64,000 bases of DNA, from NCBI GenBank assembly GCA_013177895.1, contig JABLXV010000003.1, positions 1 to 64,000 of the forward strand, written 5' to 3'. Position 1 is the stretch's first letter; each line of letters begins with the position of its first letter. The position numbers and the translations under genes were made by a program. Source of the DNA: Brevinematales bacterium. GTDB taxonomy: Bacteria > Spirochaetota > Brevinematia > Brevinematales > GWF1-51-8. A model generated the notes under the pieces. That model was not told the DNA's origin. It searched no databases and worked only from the letters and a program-made list of their open reading frames with translations. Positions 7,301 to 15,710 of the stretch are shown in pieces.

Positions 7301-7414
7301 GCAAAGCCGGAAGTGCCTCAACCGAAACAGGGTATGCAAGAAAAGAAAAGGGATGTTTCGGAACAGGCTACTATTGATAAAAAGATAAACTTGAAACCTA
7401 ATTTTATTTCTTAA
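4319..7414 (+). CDS. MobF-type conjugative relaxase-helicase (TrwC/TraI-like, 1031 aa)
   Basis: It nicks and unwinds the transferred strand at oriT. The three-histidine metal site is visible (DPHIHTHY, residues about 126-133), preceded by the family's FEISFAPDKTVSI segment near residue 54. A RecD-like helicase follows: Walker A GDAGTGKT near 450, Walker B ILIIDEA near 525, VVGDYKQL, LSQIMRQ, and C-terminal motifs YASTIMKTQGKS and VAFSRGR near 860-885. The N-terminus is shorter than usual: the tyrosines normally found near 18-26 can only be Y8/Y14 here. The second of two adjacent ATGs is chosen because GGAG is only three bases from the first. The C-terminal tail is charged. The coupling protein follows after a repeat-rich spacer. 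Confidence 0.93.
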   Translation: MVKVNNGYKDLKEYIDLASDVETKDIVETIRERKNEIMKTAKTEGRKVKNGYFEISFAPDKTVSIAALAADEIFINEKIVKAHHNAVSVVYDYLSKNLSYCKDGGSYIKAESIEAYRIEHFRSRENDPHIHTHYVIMNEVNNSGVKRAVSRGFYDELSLDRMYNHQLNYELHKAGINSYMDNGITKIKGISDNAQIYFSKSKLKMDLLGLEYAENNIGDELTEGAAGRINALSYVMNKSDKSLTHLSDLKEVWNKEYADLAAQGEVKNAYLLKPQSKRSTDEIKHPFSGGRELEDINNVVSLAIKNVVDRHSVFTLDNVLESVRKISEDVTKTPYDMKLVEEVLSRKGLRIVDYATKNIRDSLITYPLYTTFEECKKEKDIINSINLFKKGESKIFIEEDGKGIPAKLKSFIDEYNKYFYDTFGKREYLNKGQRMALKGILSKEKFCVMIGDAGTGKTKLMNALKYISEKNGWVIDGLAHTGEASKELRYQGIAAQTVDSFLHQYKHADADVLSKVLNNEKRILIIDEASFIPNNTFLTLMEKAQAMGYEKIVVVGDYKQLTAIKSGNPFLVSIYNTGTDKLLRLSQIMRQEQNSMYAEMTKYMADINNLNIQDFIKKIEKMGIYYKTEGSTEDGERNLKDAWSVVDKFNEIRNKKGQIDTVLITKTHKDKDLLNAFVRQTLKETDELLESGLSATVYRPVDMTIVDVCSMKSYSNGMKLIFQNNTLGIERGSIGIVKRVDDELGIMDIEFYKDGVYSQRRLNRKDLLHIEDVQVYENRQLALGLGDIIMFLKNEKKLGLVNGDTGVIEAVEKDEKNGFYISVHVPGKKNTVKINLDSLYNYNFFDYGYASTIMKTQGKSINKVILYLPSDGYYNYNDLYVAFSRGREEIHIFTDDIDKLMYNLQKVYLKESILLTRLSGKKSEYLQKEADRLCGLYEVQAEEGKLKYKDLVPLIEKEIFKKIKDGDISHSFRRNFEDREMILDRLFKERVQEVAKPEVPQPKQGMQEKKRDVSEQATIDKKINLKPNFIS

Positions 7415-7638
7415 TGAATATCAATAGTTACAGATTCTATTGAATAATGACGGTATTATTAATAATAACAGTTTTAATGATTACGCCGTAACTATTGATA
7501 TGTATTCATTGATATCTGTAGTTATTGAAATTATACTTATTGATTGTATTCATTGATTTCTGTTACTATTGAATACTGTTATCATTGATTAGGAATGTTT
7601 TTTACGCTTCTGTTATTATTGAATACAAGGAGTCGGAT
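7415..7638. repeat. Repeat-rich spacer between relaxase and coupling-protein genes
   Basis: About ten ATTGA-type elements occur here (for example TATTGAATAATG, AACTATTGATAT, GTATTCATTGAT twice, TACTATTGAATAC), plus TATTATTAATAATAAC. It echoes the spacer before the relaxase: AATGATTACG, a few bases, then ACTATTGATAT appears in both. It probably holds protein-binding sites for the relaxosome protein or relaxase and the promoter of the coupling-protein operon. Confidence 0.5.
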
Positions 7639-9903
7639 ATGGATGATAAATCTCTTTTAGTTCATTATGAACAGATCAACCAGTTACTGAAGACTGGTTT
7701 GGAATTTTCGCGGATAAGCGAGAAATACCTGAAAAGATCGAGAGCGTTAAACGACATCTCTTTTTATTATGAAATACTACGCGGACATAAAGACATTGAA
7801 AAACTGATCCCTAAAACCTTATTCTTACACGGCTATGACCCTCGGGATTGGAACGAGTTAAAAAAGGAAACTCTTCATTACATCATCGATCACTTAGAGG
7901 ATTATGATTTTGTTTATGATCCTGATTTAGCTAATCCGGACCCAGATAAAACGCCCGCGGCGATTTTTATGAAAATAATCCAGAACGCGGTAATGAACGC
8001 ATATATCCGTCTTATGATCGATATGGGAGATACCGCTATCAATCTCGTTCGCGTCGGAACTGTATTTATGAACGCCGATGATGTAACAAAGCATTGTTTT
8101 ATCTGCGGTGCCCCGGGAACGGGGAAAACCCTTTTACTCCGAGATATTATATTTCAGTATAAAGGTCATCATAATATGATTATTTACGATTTTAAAGGTG
8201 ACTTTACAAATATATTTTATGAAGACGGCCTTGACTATATATTCAATCCTCTTGATGACAGGTGTTTGAACTGGAATATATTTGACGAAATTGCGAAACA
8301 AACCGGCATTGAAAGAGAAACGTTAATCGATTCAATTACACATTCTTTGATCCCGGATATCAACGATAAGCGTGATGCGTTCTGGCGCGAAGGCGCAAGG
8401 GTTATCCTTCGCGGTATCATCAATTTCATCGATCAATACCTCCCGGATTTCTTGAAGAATAACGGGACGGTATACTATTATCTTACTAAAAACTATGTCG
8501 AATTATCCGTTATTATTCGGGAAGTTGAACCTTTATCGAGGCAGTTTCTTTCAAAAGATATGCCCGAAACCACCCAGGGGATAATGGCTGTTTTGACGCA
8601 GTACGCCACTCCGTTTCGGATATTCGCAAAGATTGGTTTCGGGTGTTTAGAGGAAGCATACACCGGCGCGCTTGATAAACTGCTCTTTGAGCGGTACACG
8701 GACTGGTTCTCTTTAAAATCCAGAAACGATATAAAGGAATTGGAAACAGAGTTCTATAACGATATTCACAACATTATCTACCATGACGACGGTTCGGAAA
8801 ATAAAAAGAATAGTTCCGAAAAAGCACATACCGATAAGTTAAAGTACAATAAGATACTCGACAGTTATATCCGCGGAAAGGAAAGATTCACTATTTACGA
8901 TTGGGTACATGGTTGCGATAATCCTGGGAAAAAATCGACGATATTCATCACTTCCATTTCTACACAGGAAGCGTCGCTTAAACCTCTTTTATCGTTGTTT
9001 ATCGAATTACTGGTAAAGGAAACCCTTGCTCTCGAAGAAAATCTTTCCCGGAGAATGTTTTTTATTCTCGATGAACTCGGAACTTTACAAAAACTCGATA
9101 AATTGATATCCGCATTGAATCAGGGTAGATCGAAAGGTATGTCGGTTTATATCGCAATACAGGATTTTGGACAGCTTGACGATATCTACGGCGAACATCA
9201 TACAAAGTCTATTATTAATAACTGTAACACAAAATGCGTATTTGCAGTTACGGAGCCGCGTACTTCTCGTTTCTTTGAAGAGATGTTCGGACGTAGTGAA
9301 ATCATGCAGAGACGTTCGACGGTAAGTTTCAGCGGATCGGTAGGCCAATGGCAGGTGGGTACGAGTATTGATATAAAAGAAAAACAGGCGGTTCCCGCTG
9401 ATAAGATATCTTCGCAGGAAACATATTTCTTCTATTTTACCAGCAGTATTACTAAAGATGTCGTGGTACATGCGAATATCGTCGTGGATGCGGAGCATCA
9501 TAAACTTGCTCAATTACGGAAAAAAGAAAAAGAAAAGTATCCTGTTTATGTTGCATTTAATTATCAGGAAAAAGAAGATATCAACAGCCTTAATAACTAC
9601 CTGAATGATCTTAGTTTTTCGATCATCGGAGAAAAGATTGCTGGCGAACAGGAACTAAAAGATAAAAAGGCGGAAAAGAAGCATTATGAAGAAGAGCTTA
9701 ATTCTTTGAATTCGGATATCGATGAATATACAACCCGTATTGACAGCGCAAAGGGTTTATTGGCGGATCTTAAAAAGGAAAAAGACGATAAAATGAAAGA
9801 ACATGACGAATTGGAGAAATATATCGAGTCGATCGAACGGGTGAACGCGAAAATGAAAGCAGAGGTGAATAATATGCAAAAGGGCGGTCCGAAAAAAGAG
9901 TAA
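7639..9903 (+). CDS. Type IV coupling protein (VirD4/TraD-like ATPase, 754 aa)
   Basis: This ATPase links the relaxosome to the transfer channel. Walker A GAPGTGKT is at about residue 157, followed by the family's IIYDFKGDF strand; Walker B FILDELGTLQ is at about 474, then NQGRSKGMSVYIAIQDF. The intervening helical part (about 220-330) is partly duplicated in the gene at 11029. The C-terminal 90 residues are a highly charged coiled coil. Unusually for the family, the N-terminus shows no clear pair of membrane helices; membrane anchoring may come from partners at 12075 and 14247. ACAAGGAG precedes the ATG at 7639; an upstream in-frame TTG at 7585 lacks a ribosome-binding site. It heads a long + strand operon. 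Confidence 0.93.
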   Translation: MDDKSLLVHYEQINQLLKTGLEFSRISEKYLKRSRALNDISFYYEILRGHKDIEKLIPKTLFLHGYDPRDWNELKKETLHYIIDHLEDYDFVYDPDLANPDPDKTPAAIFMKIIQNAVMNAYIRLMIDMGDTAINLVRVGTVFMNADDVTKHCFICGAPGTGKTLLLRDIIFQYKGHHNMIIYDFKGDFTNIFYEDGLDYIFNPLDDRCLNWNIFDEIAKQTGIERETLIDSITHSLIPDINDKRDAFWREGARVILRGIINFIDQYLPDFLKNNGTVYYYLTKNYVELSVIIREVEPLSRQFLSKDMPETTQGIMAVLTQYATPFRIFAKIGFGCLEEAYTGALDKLLFERYTDWFSLKSRNDIKELETEFYNDIHNIIYHDDGSENKKNSSEKAHTDKLKYNKILDSYIRGKERFTIYDWVHGCDNPGKKSTIFITSISTQEASLKPLLSLFIELLVKETLALEENLSRRMFFILDELGTLQKLDKLISALNQGRSKGMSVYIAIQDFGQLDDIYGEHHTKSIINNCNTKCVFAVTEPRTSRFFEEMFGRSEIMQRRSTVSFSGSVGQWQVGTSIDIKEKQAVPADKISSQETYFFYFTSSITKDVVVHANIVVDAEHHKLAQLRKKEKEKYPVYVAFNYQEKEDINSLNNYLNDLSFSIIGEKIAGEQELKDKKAEKKHYEEELNSLNSDIDEYTTRIDSAKGLLADLKKEKDDKMKEHDELEKYIESIERVNAKMKAEVNNMQKGGPKKE

Positions 9904-9996
9904 AGAAAGCCTTGTTTGTATTTTAACGTTTCATTTTATGGATAAAAAAAATTAGAATCTATATAATTGTTATTACTCATAGGAGGAAATAAATCA

Positions 9997-11019
9997 ATGG
10001 ACAGAAAATTCTTTTTTGATGCAGGACGCGACGATCTTCTCAAGCAGAAATCTTACATTGAAGCACTTGGATTGCGTAAGTATGTCGAAAAAAGACTTTT
10101 GCCTGAAGTTATGGGGTATAATACCCAGAAAGGCAAGGAGTATGTCAACCGCTGGGTTGCTCTATACCTGATGAAAAAGTTTGAGGAAAAGCACGATCTT
10201 CTTATGCCGTTCGTATCGCTTCCGATTATTTCGTACCAGTTGTTTCCGGAATACATATTCGGGGAAGCTGAAGCAAAGATGCTGAAACATATCACTTTGT
10301 CGAAGTATTCGGATAAATTGTGCCCGATATGCGGCGCGCCGATCGATGAAGATTCTGAACTTCTTCCCGCTTTTCATTTTGATCTTGTCGATAAGGGTCT
10401 TGAATTGAATAGTATCAAGGATGATGAAGTCGTAGAGTATTACTACGATATCAGAATGGACAATCTTGCTCTTGTTTGTTCTAACTGTATGTACACCATT
10501 TTTACCGAAATGGGGGATGACAGGATTGCACAGGGTAAACTTACTGAAGAAAAGATGAAGGATCATTTCTTACGGATGAACCCCGGCGTTAAAATCACGG
10601 ATGATGATTACTCCGGTTATCGCCAGCTTGCTTCGATACTGTCATACCTCGGCCATCAGACTATTCCTTTTATAGACTTTGGGCGGTATGAAAAGTTTGT
10701 TAATTACAAGATGTTTGACTTCATCCGTTCTTCATATTATACCGATCTGGAAGAAGTAGTCGGTAAAGATTTATCGGACGTCTCTTCTTCTACAAATACC
10801 GCTGAACTTCAGGAAGCTGAAAAGGATTTCGAGTTTATGATTAACGGACTGATCGATACACTTGATAAAGATGAAAACGGAAAGTATGTTTTTACTGAAG
10901 AAGAAGAACATCTTCTCCGTAATGGTATCGGGGATTTGTTCGAGAAACATACTGATAAATTCATCGAAGTTTTCCGTAATAAAACAGCGGAACAAGATGA
11001 AAATATCTCGGAAGAATAA
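9997..11019 (+). CDS. Zinc-ribbon-like protein of unknown function (340 aa)
   Basis: Not recognised. Two cysteine pairs, CPIC (about residues 105-108) and CSNC (about 155-158), could form one zinc site, about 45 residues apart as in zinc ribbons or HNH-type folds. No HNH histidines are apparent. The N-terminal 95 residues are helical and basic; the C-terminal 80 are acidic and helical (EEEEHLL). AGGAGG precedes the ATG at 9997; a TTG at 9967 in frame is not favoured. It sits in the operon between the coupling protein and a fragment related to it, so a role in DNA transfer or processing is plausible. The gap of 9904-9996 holds only the leader. Confidence 0.65.
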   Translation: MDRKFFFDAGRDDLLKQKSYIEALGLRKYVEKRLLPEVMGYNTQKGKEYVNRWVALYLMKKFEEKHDLLMPFVSLPIISYQLFPEYIFGEAEAKMLKHITLSKYSDKLCPICGAPIDEDSELLPAFHFDLVDKGLELNSIKDDEVVEYYYDIRMDNLALVCSNCMYTIFTEMGDDRIAQGKLTEEKMKDHFLRMNPGVKITDDDYSGYRQLASILSYLGHQTIPFIDFGRYEKFVNYKMFDFIRSSYYTDLEEVVGKDLSDVSSSTNTAELQEAEKDFEFMINGLIDTLDKDENGKYVFTEEEEHLLRNGIGDLFEKHTDKFIEVFRNKTAEQDENISEE

Positions 11020-11028
11020 GGAGGATAT

Positions 11029-11451
11029 ATGTCCAGAATGATAAATATATCGGGTAGAGTTGAGAAAAAGTCGCCGGAAAATGTCTTTGACGGCTTGGAT
11101 GAATGTCCTATTTCCGAACGGGAACATTTTATTAATCGAGTTGTCTTTTCCTTGATTCCTGATAACGATGAAAGAAATAAAGTGTTTTACGAAATGGCAC
11201 GGCAGACATTTGAAGGAGTTCTCAAGCATATTTTTACTTCTATGCCGGGATATCTTTGGAATAACGGTACGGTGTATTTCCTACTCAACAAGACTCCGAA
11301 TGAACTTGGAAAACTGATAAAAAACACCGCACCTTTAGCGGCTGATTATCTTTCTCGTGATAATATTACTCTGCAAAGCGTGTTGGCGATATTGAGCTCG
11401 GTTAAATCTGAATTTGAATATGATCCGGTTAATCCGGCACTCTATCAATGA
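11029..11451 (+). CDS. Free-standing coupling-protein domain (140 aa)
   Basis: Residues about 25-125 are clearly related to residues about 220-330 of the coupling protein encoded at 7639. Shared features in order are a SLIPD turn, an aromatic/AR helix, NNGTVY, a leucine-lysine segment with EL, a PL.. helix and LS-D followed by a QS/QG..AVL helix. It has neither Walker A nor Walker B, so it cannot be an ATPase. It has a good start (AAGGAGGATAT) and lies 9 bases after the zinc-ribbon gene, so it looks maintained rather than decayed. It may bind the coupling protein or its substrates as a regulator, or be a remnant of a second copy. Confidence 0.75.
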   Translation: MSRMINISGRVEKKSPENVFDGLDECPISEREHFINRVVFSLIPDNDERNKVFYEMARQTFEGVLKHIFTSMPGYLWNNGTVYFLLNKTPNELGKLIKNTAPLAADYLSRDNITLQSVLAILSSVKSEFEYDPVNPALYQ

Positions 11452-11461
11452 GGTATTTTGA

Positions 11462-12004
11462 ATGGATAACAACGTAAAAAGGTTTATGAACAATGACCCG
11501 CTTCATTTTTTCGAGAAGTTTCGTTTCCCCGAGACGAAAATTAAATACCGCCAGGGTTCGACTTATGGGTCAAAAGATGTTCTTTGTTATGCTTACATTG
11601 AAAGCGATACCTATGTTTCTACGCTGAACGAAATATTGGGTCCGCAGAATTGGAGTATCGTAAATCAAGAAGTTTATCCTTCCCCTTTAAATGGTACTAT
11701 TCTTTATTCCGTCAGTATTACCGCTGAATTTAATATTGACGGGAATATTGTAAGACGCGGTAACGTCGGGGATAATGCGGGTTCCGTTAAGACTGCTTTC
11801 ACCAGCGCGTTTAAGCGTACCTGCGAGATGCTCGGACTCGGGCAGTATCTCAACGATATGACTTTGGCTTTTCCGGGTGAACTGTCTATGGCTCCCGGCG
11901 ACAACAAAAAAAGAATGTATCCGGTTATCGATGGGTATGTGGTATACCCCGGCGACCTGAATACCGCGATCCACGATTTCTTAATCCGCTCCAAAGCGGC
12001 GTAA
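11462..12004 (+). CDS. Rad52/Rad22-like single-strand annealing protein (180 aa)
   Basis: It anneals complementary single strands, probably to recombine or circularise incoming plasmid DNA. The family signature is clear: an N-terminal KYRQG segment, AYIESDTYVSTLNEILGPQNW (residues about 42-62), a beta-sheet stretch, then GDNAGSVKTAF followed by SAFKRTCEMLGLGQYL (about 100-128), matching the SDAFKRA..FG.GRYLY block of Rad52. The length suits the phage/plasmid members of the family. It sits in the mobilisation operon, 10 bases after the coupling-domain gene. The element has a second, unrelated annealing protein at 30866. Confidence 0.85.
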   Translation: MDNNVKRFMNNDPLHFFEKFRFPETKIKYRQGSTYGSKDVLCYAYIESDTYVSTLNEILGPQNWSIVNQEVYPSPLNGTILYSVSITAEFNIDGNIVRRGNVGDNAGSVKTAFTSAFKRTCEMLGLGQYLNDMTLAFPGELSMAPGDNKKRMYPVIDGYVVYPGDLNTAIHDFLIRSKAA

Positions 12005-12074
12005 GGTGTAGTAATGTTTTACCTGAAAAATGATAATACAACAGAAGAAAAGAGGATAATATAAAGGCGGAAAT

Positions 12075-13421
12075 ATGTTTGATATGAAATTTAGTGGTAA
12101 TTTTAAGAATAAGTTTGCGCTCCGGATTATTGAAGTATTGACTTTCAGTATCAGCGCTTACCTTACAATATCTCTATTCATTTTTCTTCTGGGCGAGACC
12201 ACCAGCTTATTTGTTCCTATTGTCTGCGCGGTAGTCGTGGATACTGTAAAGGGTTTTACATTTTACAGCTTGCTCCGGATGAAAAAAATCGGGTATAAAA
12301 CACTTTCAGTTGGTTTTATATTCGTTTCCATACTTTTTGTGGGCGCAATGTTTTTTTCACTCATCGCTTCCGCCGGTTATATCCTTCAAAATATATCCGC
12401 CGACGATTATATGGCGGCGAATAAATCCGGCCTGATCGTCTCGTATGAGGATGAAATCAAGATTAAGCAGGATAAAATCAATAACCTTAAAGCTAATACC
12501 ATGATGTACAAAGAAGATTATAAGAATGGTAAAATAGAGCAAAAAGATTATCTCTTGCAGGAAAAATTAAACCTCAATAATATCGAGAAAATCAATAAGG
12601 AAATATCCGAGTTAAAAAATAAGAAAGATGTTTATATGACGACACTTGAAACTAACAGTCAGCTTGATATTAAAAAGGGCAATAACGTGTTCGTCAAACT
12701 CTCGGAAGGTTTTAATTCTCTGGGTTTGAACACATCTTCAGAGGGGATACGCATATTCTTGCTCGCGCTATTTTCTTTTATCATCGAATGCGGTTTCTTG
12801 TTCACAATGTACATTGATATCATCGGAAAGAAGAAACTATTCGGTGAAAAAGAACCTGATAGTACGATGAATGAAAATAATCCTTTATTATCCAAACTTC
12901 CGGCGGAAAACATCAAACCGAGGATAATTCAGGAAAGTCGCAGAAAAGAATCTACCGTCCGGGTAAGTCAGATTACGGATAAGGAACTGTTCTTAAAATT
13001 TGTCATCGACCTGTATAACGGCGAGGATAAACCGGCAAAACTTCAATCCGATAACGATATGAGGGATAAAGGATTCCCTGCGCGTATGGTACGAGAGTAT
13101 AAAATGCTCATGAAAGATATCGTGATCAAAGACCCGATCACCGGTATCAAGAAGAGTATTATTAAAGTAAATGCTGGCTGGATGGGTATCGAACCTCTTG
13201 TTTCACTTTCTGAATTGACCGATTTTATCAAAGACGACAGTTTCTCTTTAGATATCAAGGATGGGAAATTAATAGCTTATCCCACCTCGTCTTATCCCTT
13301 AAATGGAAATGATAGCCCGGTCAATAATTCGGAGAGTGATTATCTTCCTGATGGAACAAAAAATAATCCGGAGATAGCGCGTTATTTTCCGGGTATAAAA
13401 GATAGGGTACTGAAAAACTAA
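12075..13421 (+). CDS. Membrane protein with central coiled coil (448 aa)
   Basis: Family not recognised. Three membrane helices lie at residues about 18-40, 45-65 and 75-100. A strongly predicted coiled coil follows (about 120-195, rich in K/E/N), then one more membrane helix near 228-250 and a soluble C-terminal domain (about 300-420). This is a topology in which the coiled coil would lie between membrane segments. It lies between the annealing protein and three further operon genes. It might anchor the coupling protein, which itself lacks obvious membrane helices. AAAGGCGG serves as ribosome-binding site. Confidence 0.7.
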   Translation: MFDMKFSGNFKNKFALRIIEVLTFSISAYLTISLFIFLLGETTSLFVPIVCAVVVDTVKGFTFYSLLRMKKIGYKTLSVGFIFVSILFVGAMFFSLIASAGYILQNISADDYMAANKSGLIVSYEDEIKIKQDKINNLKANTMMYKEDYKNGKIEQKDYLLQEKLNLNNIEKINKEISELKNKKDVYMTTLETNSQLDIKKGNNVFVKLSEGFNSLGLNTSSEGIRIFLLALFSFIIECGFLFTMYIDIIGKKKLFGEKEPDSTMNENNPLLSKLPAENIKPRIIQESRRKESTVRVSQITDKELFLKFVIDLYNGEDKPAKLQSDNDMRDKGFPARMVREYKMLMKDIVIKDPITGIKKSIIKVNAGWMGIEPLVSLSELTDFIKDDSFSLDIKDGKLIAYPTSSYPLNGNDSPVNNSESDYLPDGTKNNPEIARYFPGIKDRVLKN

Positions 13422-13436
13422 TTTATGGAGGAATGA

Positions 13437-14027
13437 ATGAAAGACCGCGCGATTGCTGAAGAACTTCTTAATCTAATTAAAGAAAACATCAAAACGAAAT
13501 ACCTTGACAGCAATGACGTATACTATTTGACCGAGGAGTTGCGAAATAATAAGGATAACGACTTGTTGATCAAGTCTCTCTATACGCTTTATCCTTTCTT
13601 GGTCTATCAGGAAAACCTGAATAAGATAGAGAACGATACGGCGTTAAAAGAATATATTGAAAAGGAAGGTTGTGATACAACCGATCCTTTCAGCGTATTT
13701 TTACACGCTACGGTCTTTTATTTCGATAATAAAAAGAGTTTATACCGGCAAAGGATACACGATATCCTGAAAGACAGCCGGTTCATATCTGAGGAAAACC
13801 TTCCCCAGGTGATCGCGGCGTATATCGGGAAGAATTGCACTTTAGACGAATTACACTTTAACGACCTGGAGTCCTTGTGTAATTTCCTTGAAAAGACTGA
13901 TAAGTATATGATGAGCATGAGATTCAAGTCTAAAACTTTCGAGAAAGGGGTAAAAGACGCGCCGTTTATGGAAAAGTTGCTCATGCTGATGTCTACATTT
14001 TCTAAAGATACGAAAGATAAGGAGTAA
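13437..14027 (+). CDS. Hypothetical helical protein (196 aa)
   Basis: Not recognised. It is entirely helical in appearance with many lysine, glutamate and leucine residues, no cysteine motif and no membrane segment. ATGGAGGAATGA precedes the start, and it lies 15 bases after the membrane protein gene. A cytoplasmic partner of the neighbouring membrane proteins is a guess from context. Confidence 0.65.
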   Translation: MKDRAIAEELLNLIKENIKTKYLDSNDVYYLTEELRNNKDNDLLIKSLYTLYPFLVYQENLNKIENDTALKEYIEKEGCDTTDPFSVFLHATVFYFDNKKSLYRQRIHDILKDSRFISEENLPQVIAAYIGKNCTLDELHFNDLESLCNFLEKTDKYMMSMRFKSKTFEKGVKDAPFMEKLLMLMSTFSKDTKDKE

Positions 14028-14031
14028 AGGC

Positions 14032-14262
14032 ATGAAAAAGGGTACCACAACAAAAAAAGAGTATGACTATAAGCAATTTCTTCTTTATCTCCATAAGGAC
14101 AAAGAAGAAGATCAGAGAAGAATTAAATTTATCGAAGTCGATAACGCTAACTACAATTTTACTGCCACCATAAAACATGCTGTTGATGAAATATTCCACA
14201 AAAAGGAGGATATTTTGGGAATGATAAGCGGATTAGAGGAGGTGTTATGCCAAAAAAGGTAA
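14032..14262 (+). CDS. Small hypothetical protein (76 aa)
   Basis: Not recognised. It is lysine-rich at the N-terminus (MKKGTTTKKEYDYKQF) and helical afterwards. The start follows AAGGAGTAAAGGC, and its end overlaps the start of the next gene by 16 bases, so the two are probably translationally coupled. Confidence 0.6.
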   Translation: MKKGTTTKKEYDYKQFLLYLHKDKEEDQRRIKFIEVDNANYNFTATIKHAVDEIFHKKEDILGMISGLEEVLCQKR

Positions 14263-15659
14263 TGAGTGCGATAATTTGTTTGCTTCTTGGCGTCGTATCC
14301 TATAATATCGACACGATATTAAAAACCGGGTACGACGCTATTGTTAAAGGTGTTGATTCTATCGTGGACGGTCTACATGGTCTTACAAAATGGATTCCGG
14401 GCGATAATAAAACGGAAGGGAATATCGCAAAAGACACCGCTAATGTTGGAAAGTTTATCGAAAATATTATACAGGGTATAGGTCGTATCAAAAATAATCT
14501 CACGGTACTTTTTTTTGTTTTGTTTATTGTTCAGATTAATTTTATGCGCGATCAGTATTATCGCAAAATGCTATTAAACAGCTATGGTATCAAAGATATA
14601 ACGAAATTCCAGTATCTTTTCAATATGTTTGATAAACCTGAAGTAACAGGCGCCGATCCGAAAAAACCGGTTAAGCGTTGGGACAGCTATTCGATGGTAT
14701 TAGGCCTTATTTACACTGGATTGATAGTATACGGTTTTAACTTAGCCGAAGCTCCCTGGTGGCTTCTTATTATTCTCGTCGCCGTATTTTCCATTTTAAC
14801 ATTTTATCTTCTTCCTCATTTCCTGTTTTATGTCGCATACTGTAATATTGAGCAGACTTTACTTGATGAGCGGAAGAATTTGATGAATATAGATCAAAGT
14901 CTAATAAAGAAAATTAAGAAGATAAGTTTCATAATAATGATAACCTCGGTTGTAGGTATATGTATATTTTTCTTTTTGGACTTTATCCAAACCCTTCTCA
15001 ATACCGATAAAGTTCTTATTCTCTCCTTCTTTGATTTTATTGCAAAAAGTTTCTGGAATAATCTTTTTAACGTGTCGGCTTGGCATATTACTACCCCGTT
15101 CATATTCTGCTTTACAATATTCTTTGTAATCCGTACCTTATGGCAGGGCAGTAAAACATACTTTGCTGTTGTTGATATCCCGATGATCAAGTCGAACATT
15201 ATGACGCTTCTCATAAAGAAGAATAAAAACCTGAAGCCGGTAGTGCACCAGGGCGCAATGGATGATTCTGTTGTCGTCGATAAGACGATGATTAAAAAAT
15301 CCCGGAAACCGCATGAAGGTTTACAGGAACCGGATACCGAAGAAAAAGCCGGTAATGACGCAGGGACTCCTGTCGATACTCCTGCGAATTCCCCGGTTTT
15401 ACCTGGAACAGATCAGGATAGTACCGGTGTTTCTTCTCAAAAACCCGATATAAAACCCGAAACGCCGGTTATTTCTCCTTTACCTAAAAAGAAACTTAAC
15501 CCCGTGGCTGGCTTGGATGATGTTGCTACTGATGATTTATTTAGTAAAAAAGAAGAGCAGGAAAAGGCTGGTAACAGTAGCGATGCTTCATACATTGCCG
15601 ACGAAGAAGACTCGGACGATCTTCTCGACGATGACGACGATAATGCCGAGATTGTTTAA
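14247..15659 (+). CDS. Polytopic membrane protein with acidic tail (470 aa)
   Basis: Family not recognised. There are about six membrane helices (near residues 5-22, 85-105, 150-170, 172-195, 225-247, 275-300). A long proline/threonine-rich segment (about 360-420) leads to a strongly acidic end (DDLLDDDDD). It has a near-perfect AGAGGAGGTG ribosome-binding site. It is the last gene of the operon started by the coupling protein and ends at a strong terminator. It may form part of the inner-membrane platform for DNA transfer; this rests on context only. Confidence 0.7.
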   Translation: MPKKVMSAIICLLLGVVSYNIDTILKTGYDAIVKGVDSIVDGLHGLTKWIPGDNKTEGNIAKDTANVGKFIENIIQGIGRIKNNLTVLFFVLFIVQINFMRDQYYRKMLLNSYGIKDITKFQYLFNMFDKPEVTGADPKKPVKRWDSYSMVLGLIYTGLIVYGFNLAEAPWWLLIILVAVFSILTFYLLPHFLFYVAYCNIEQTLLDERKNLMNIDQSLIKKIKKISFIIMITSVVGICIFFFLDFIQTLLNTDKVLILSFFDFIAKSFWNNLFNVSAWHITTPFIFCFTIFFVIRTLWQGSKTYFAVVDIPMIKSNIMTLLIKKNKNLKPVVHQGAMDDSVVVDKTMIKKSRKPHEGLQEPDTEEKAGNDAGTPVDTPANSPVLPGTDQDSTGVSSQKPDIKPETPVISPLPKKKLNPVAGLDDVATDDLFSKKEEQEKAGNSSDASYIADEEDSDDLLDDDDDNAEIV

Positions 15660-15678
15660 TTACTACCTCAATAACAAT

Positions 15679-15710
15679 AAAGACCCGCTTTATACAGCGG
15701 GTCTTTTTAT
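15679..15710. terminator. Bidirectional terminator between convergent genes
   Basis: AAAGACCCGCT / AGCGGGTCTTT with T-runs on both strands. It closes the + strand mobilisation operon and the minus-strand gene at 15711. Confidence 0.85.

Noticed and set aside
12014-12064. 16-codon frame between the annealing protein and membrane protein genes
   Set aside because: The ribosome-binding site is weak and nothing else supports it.
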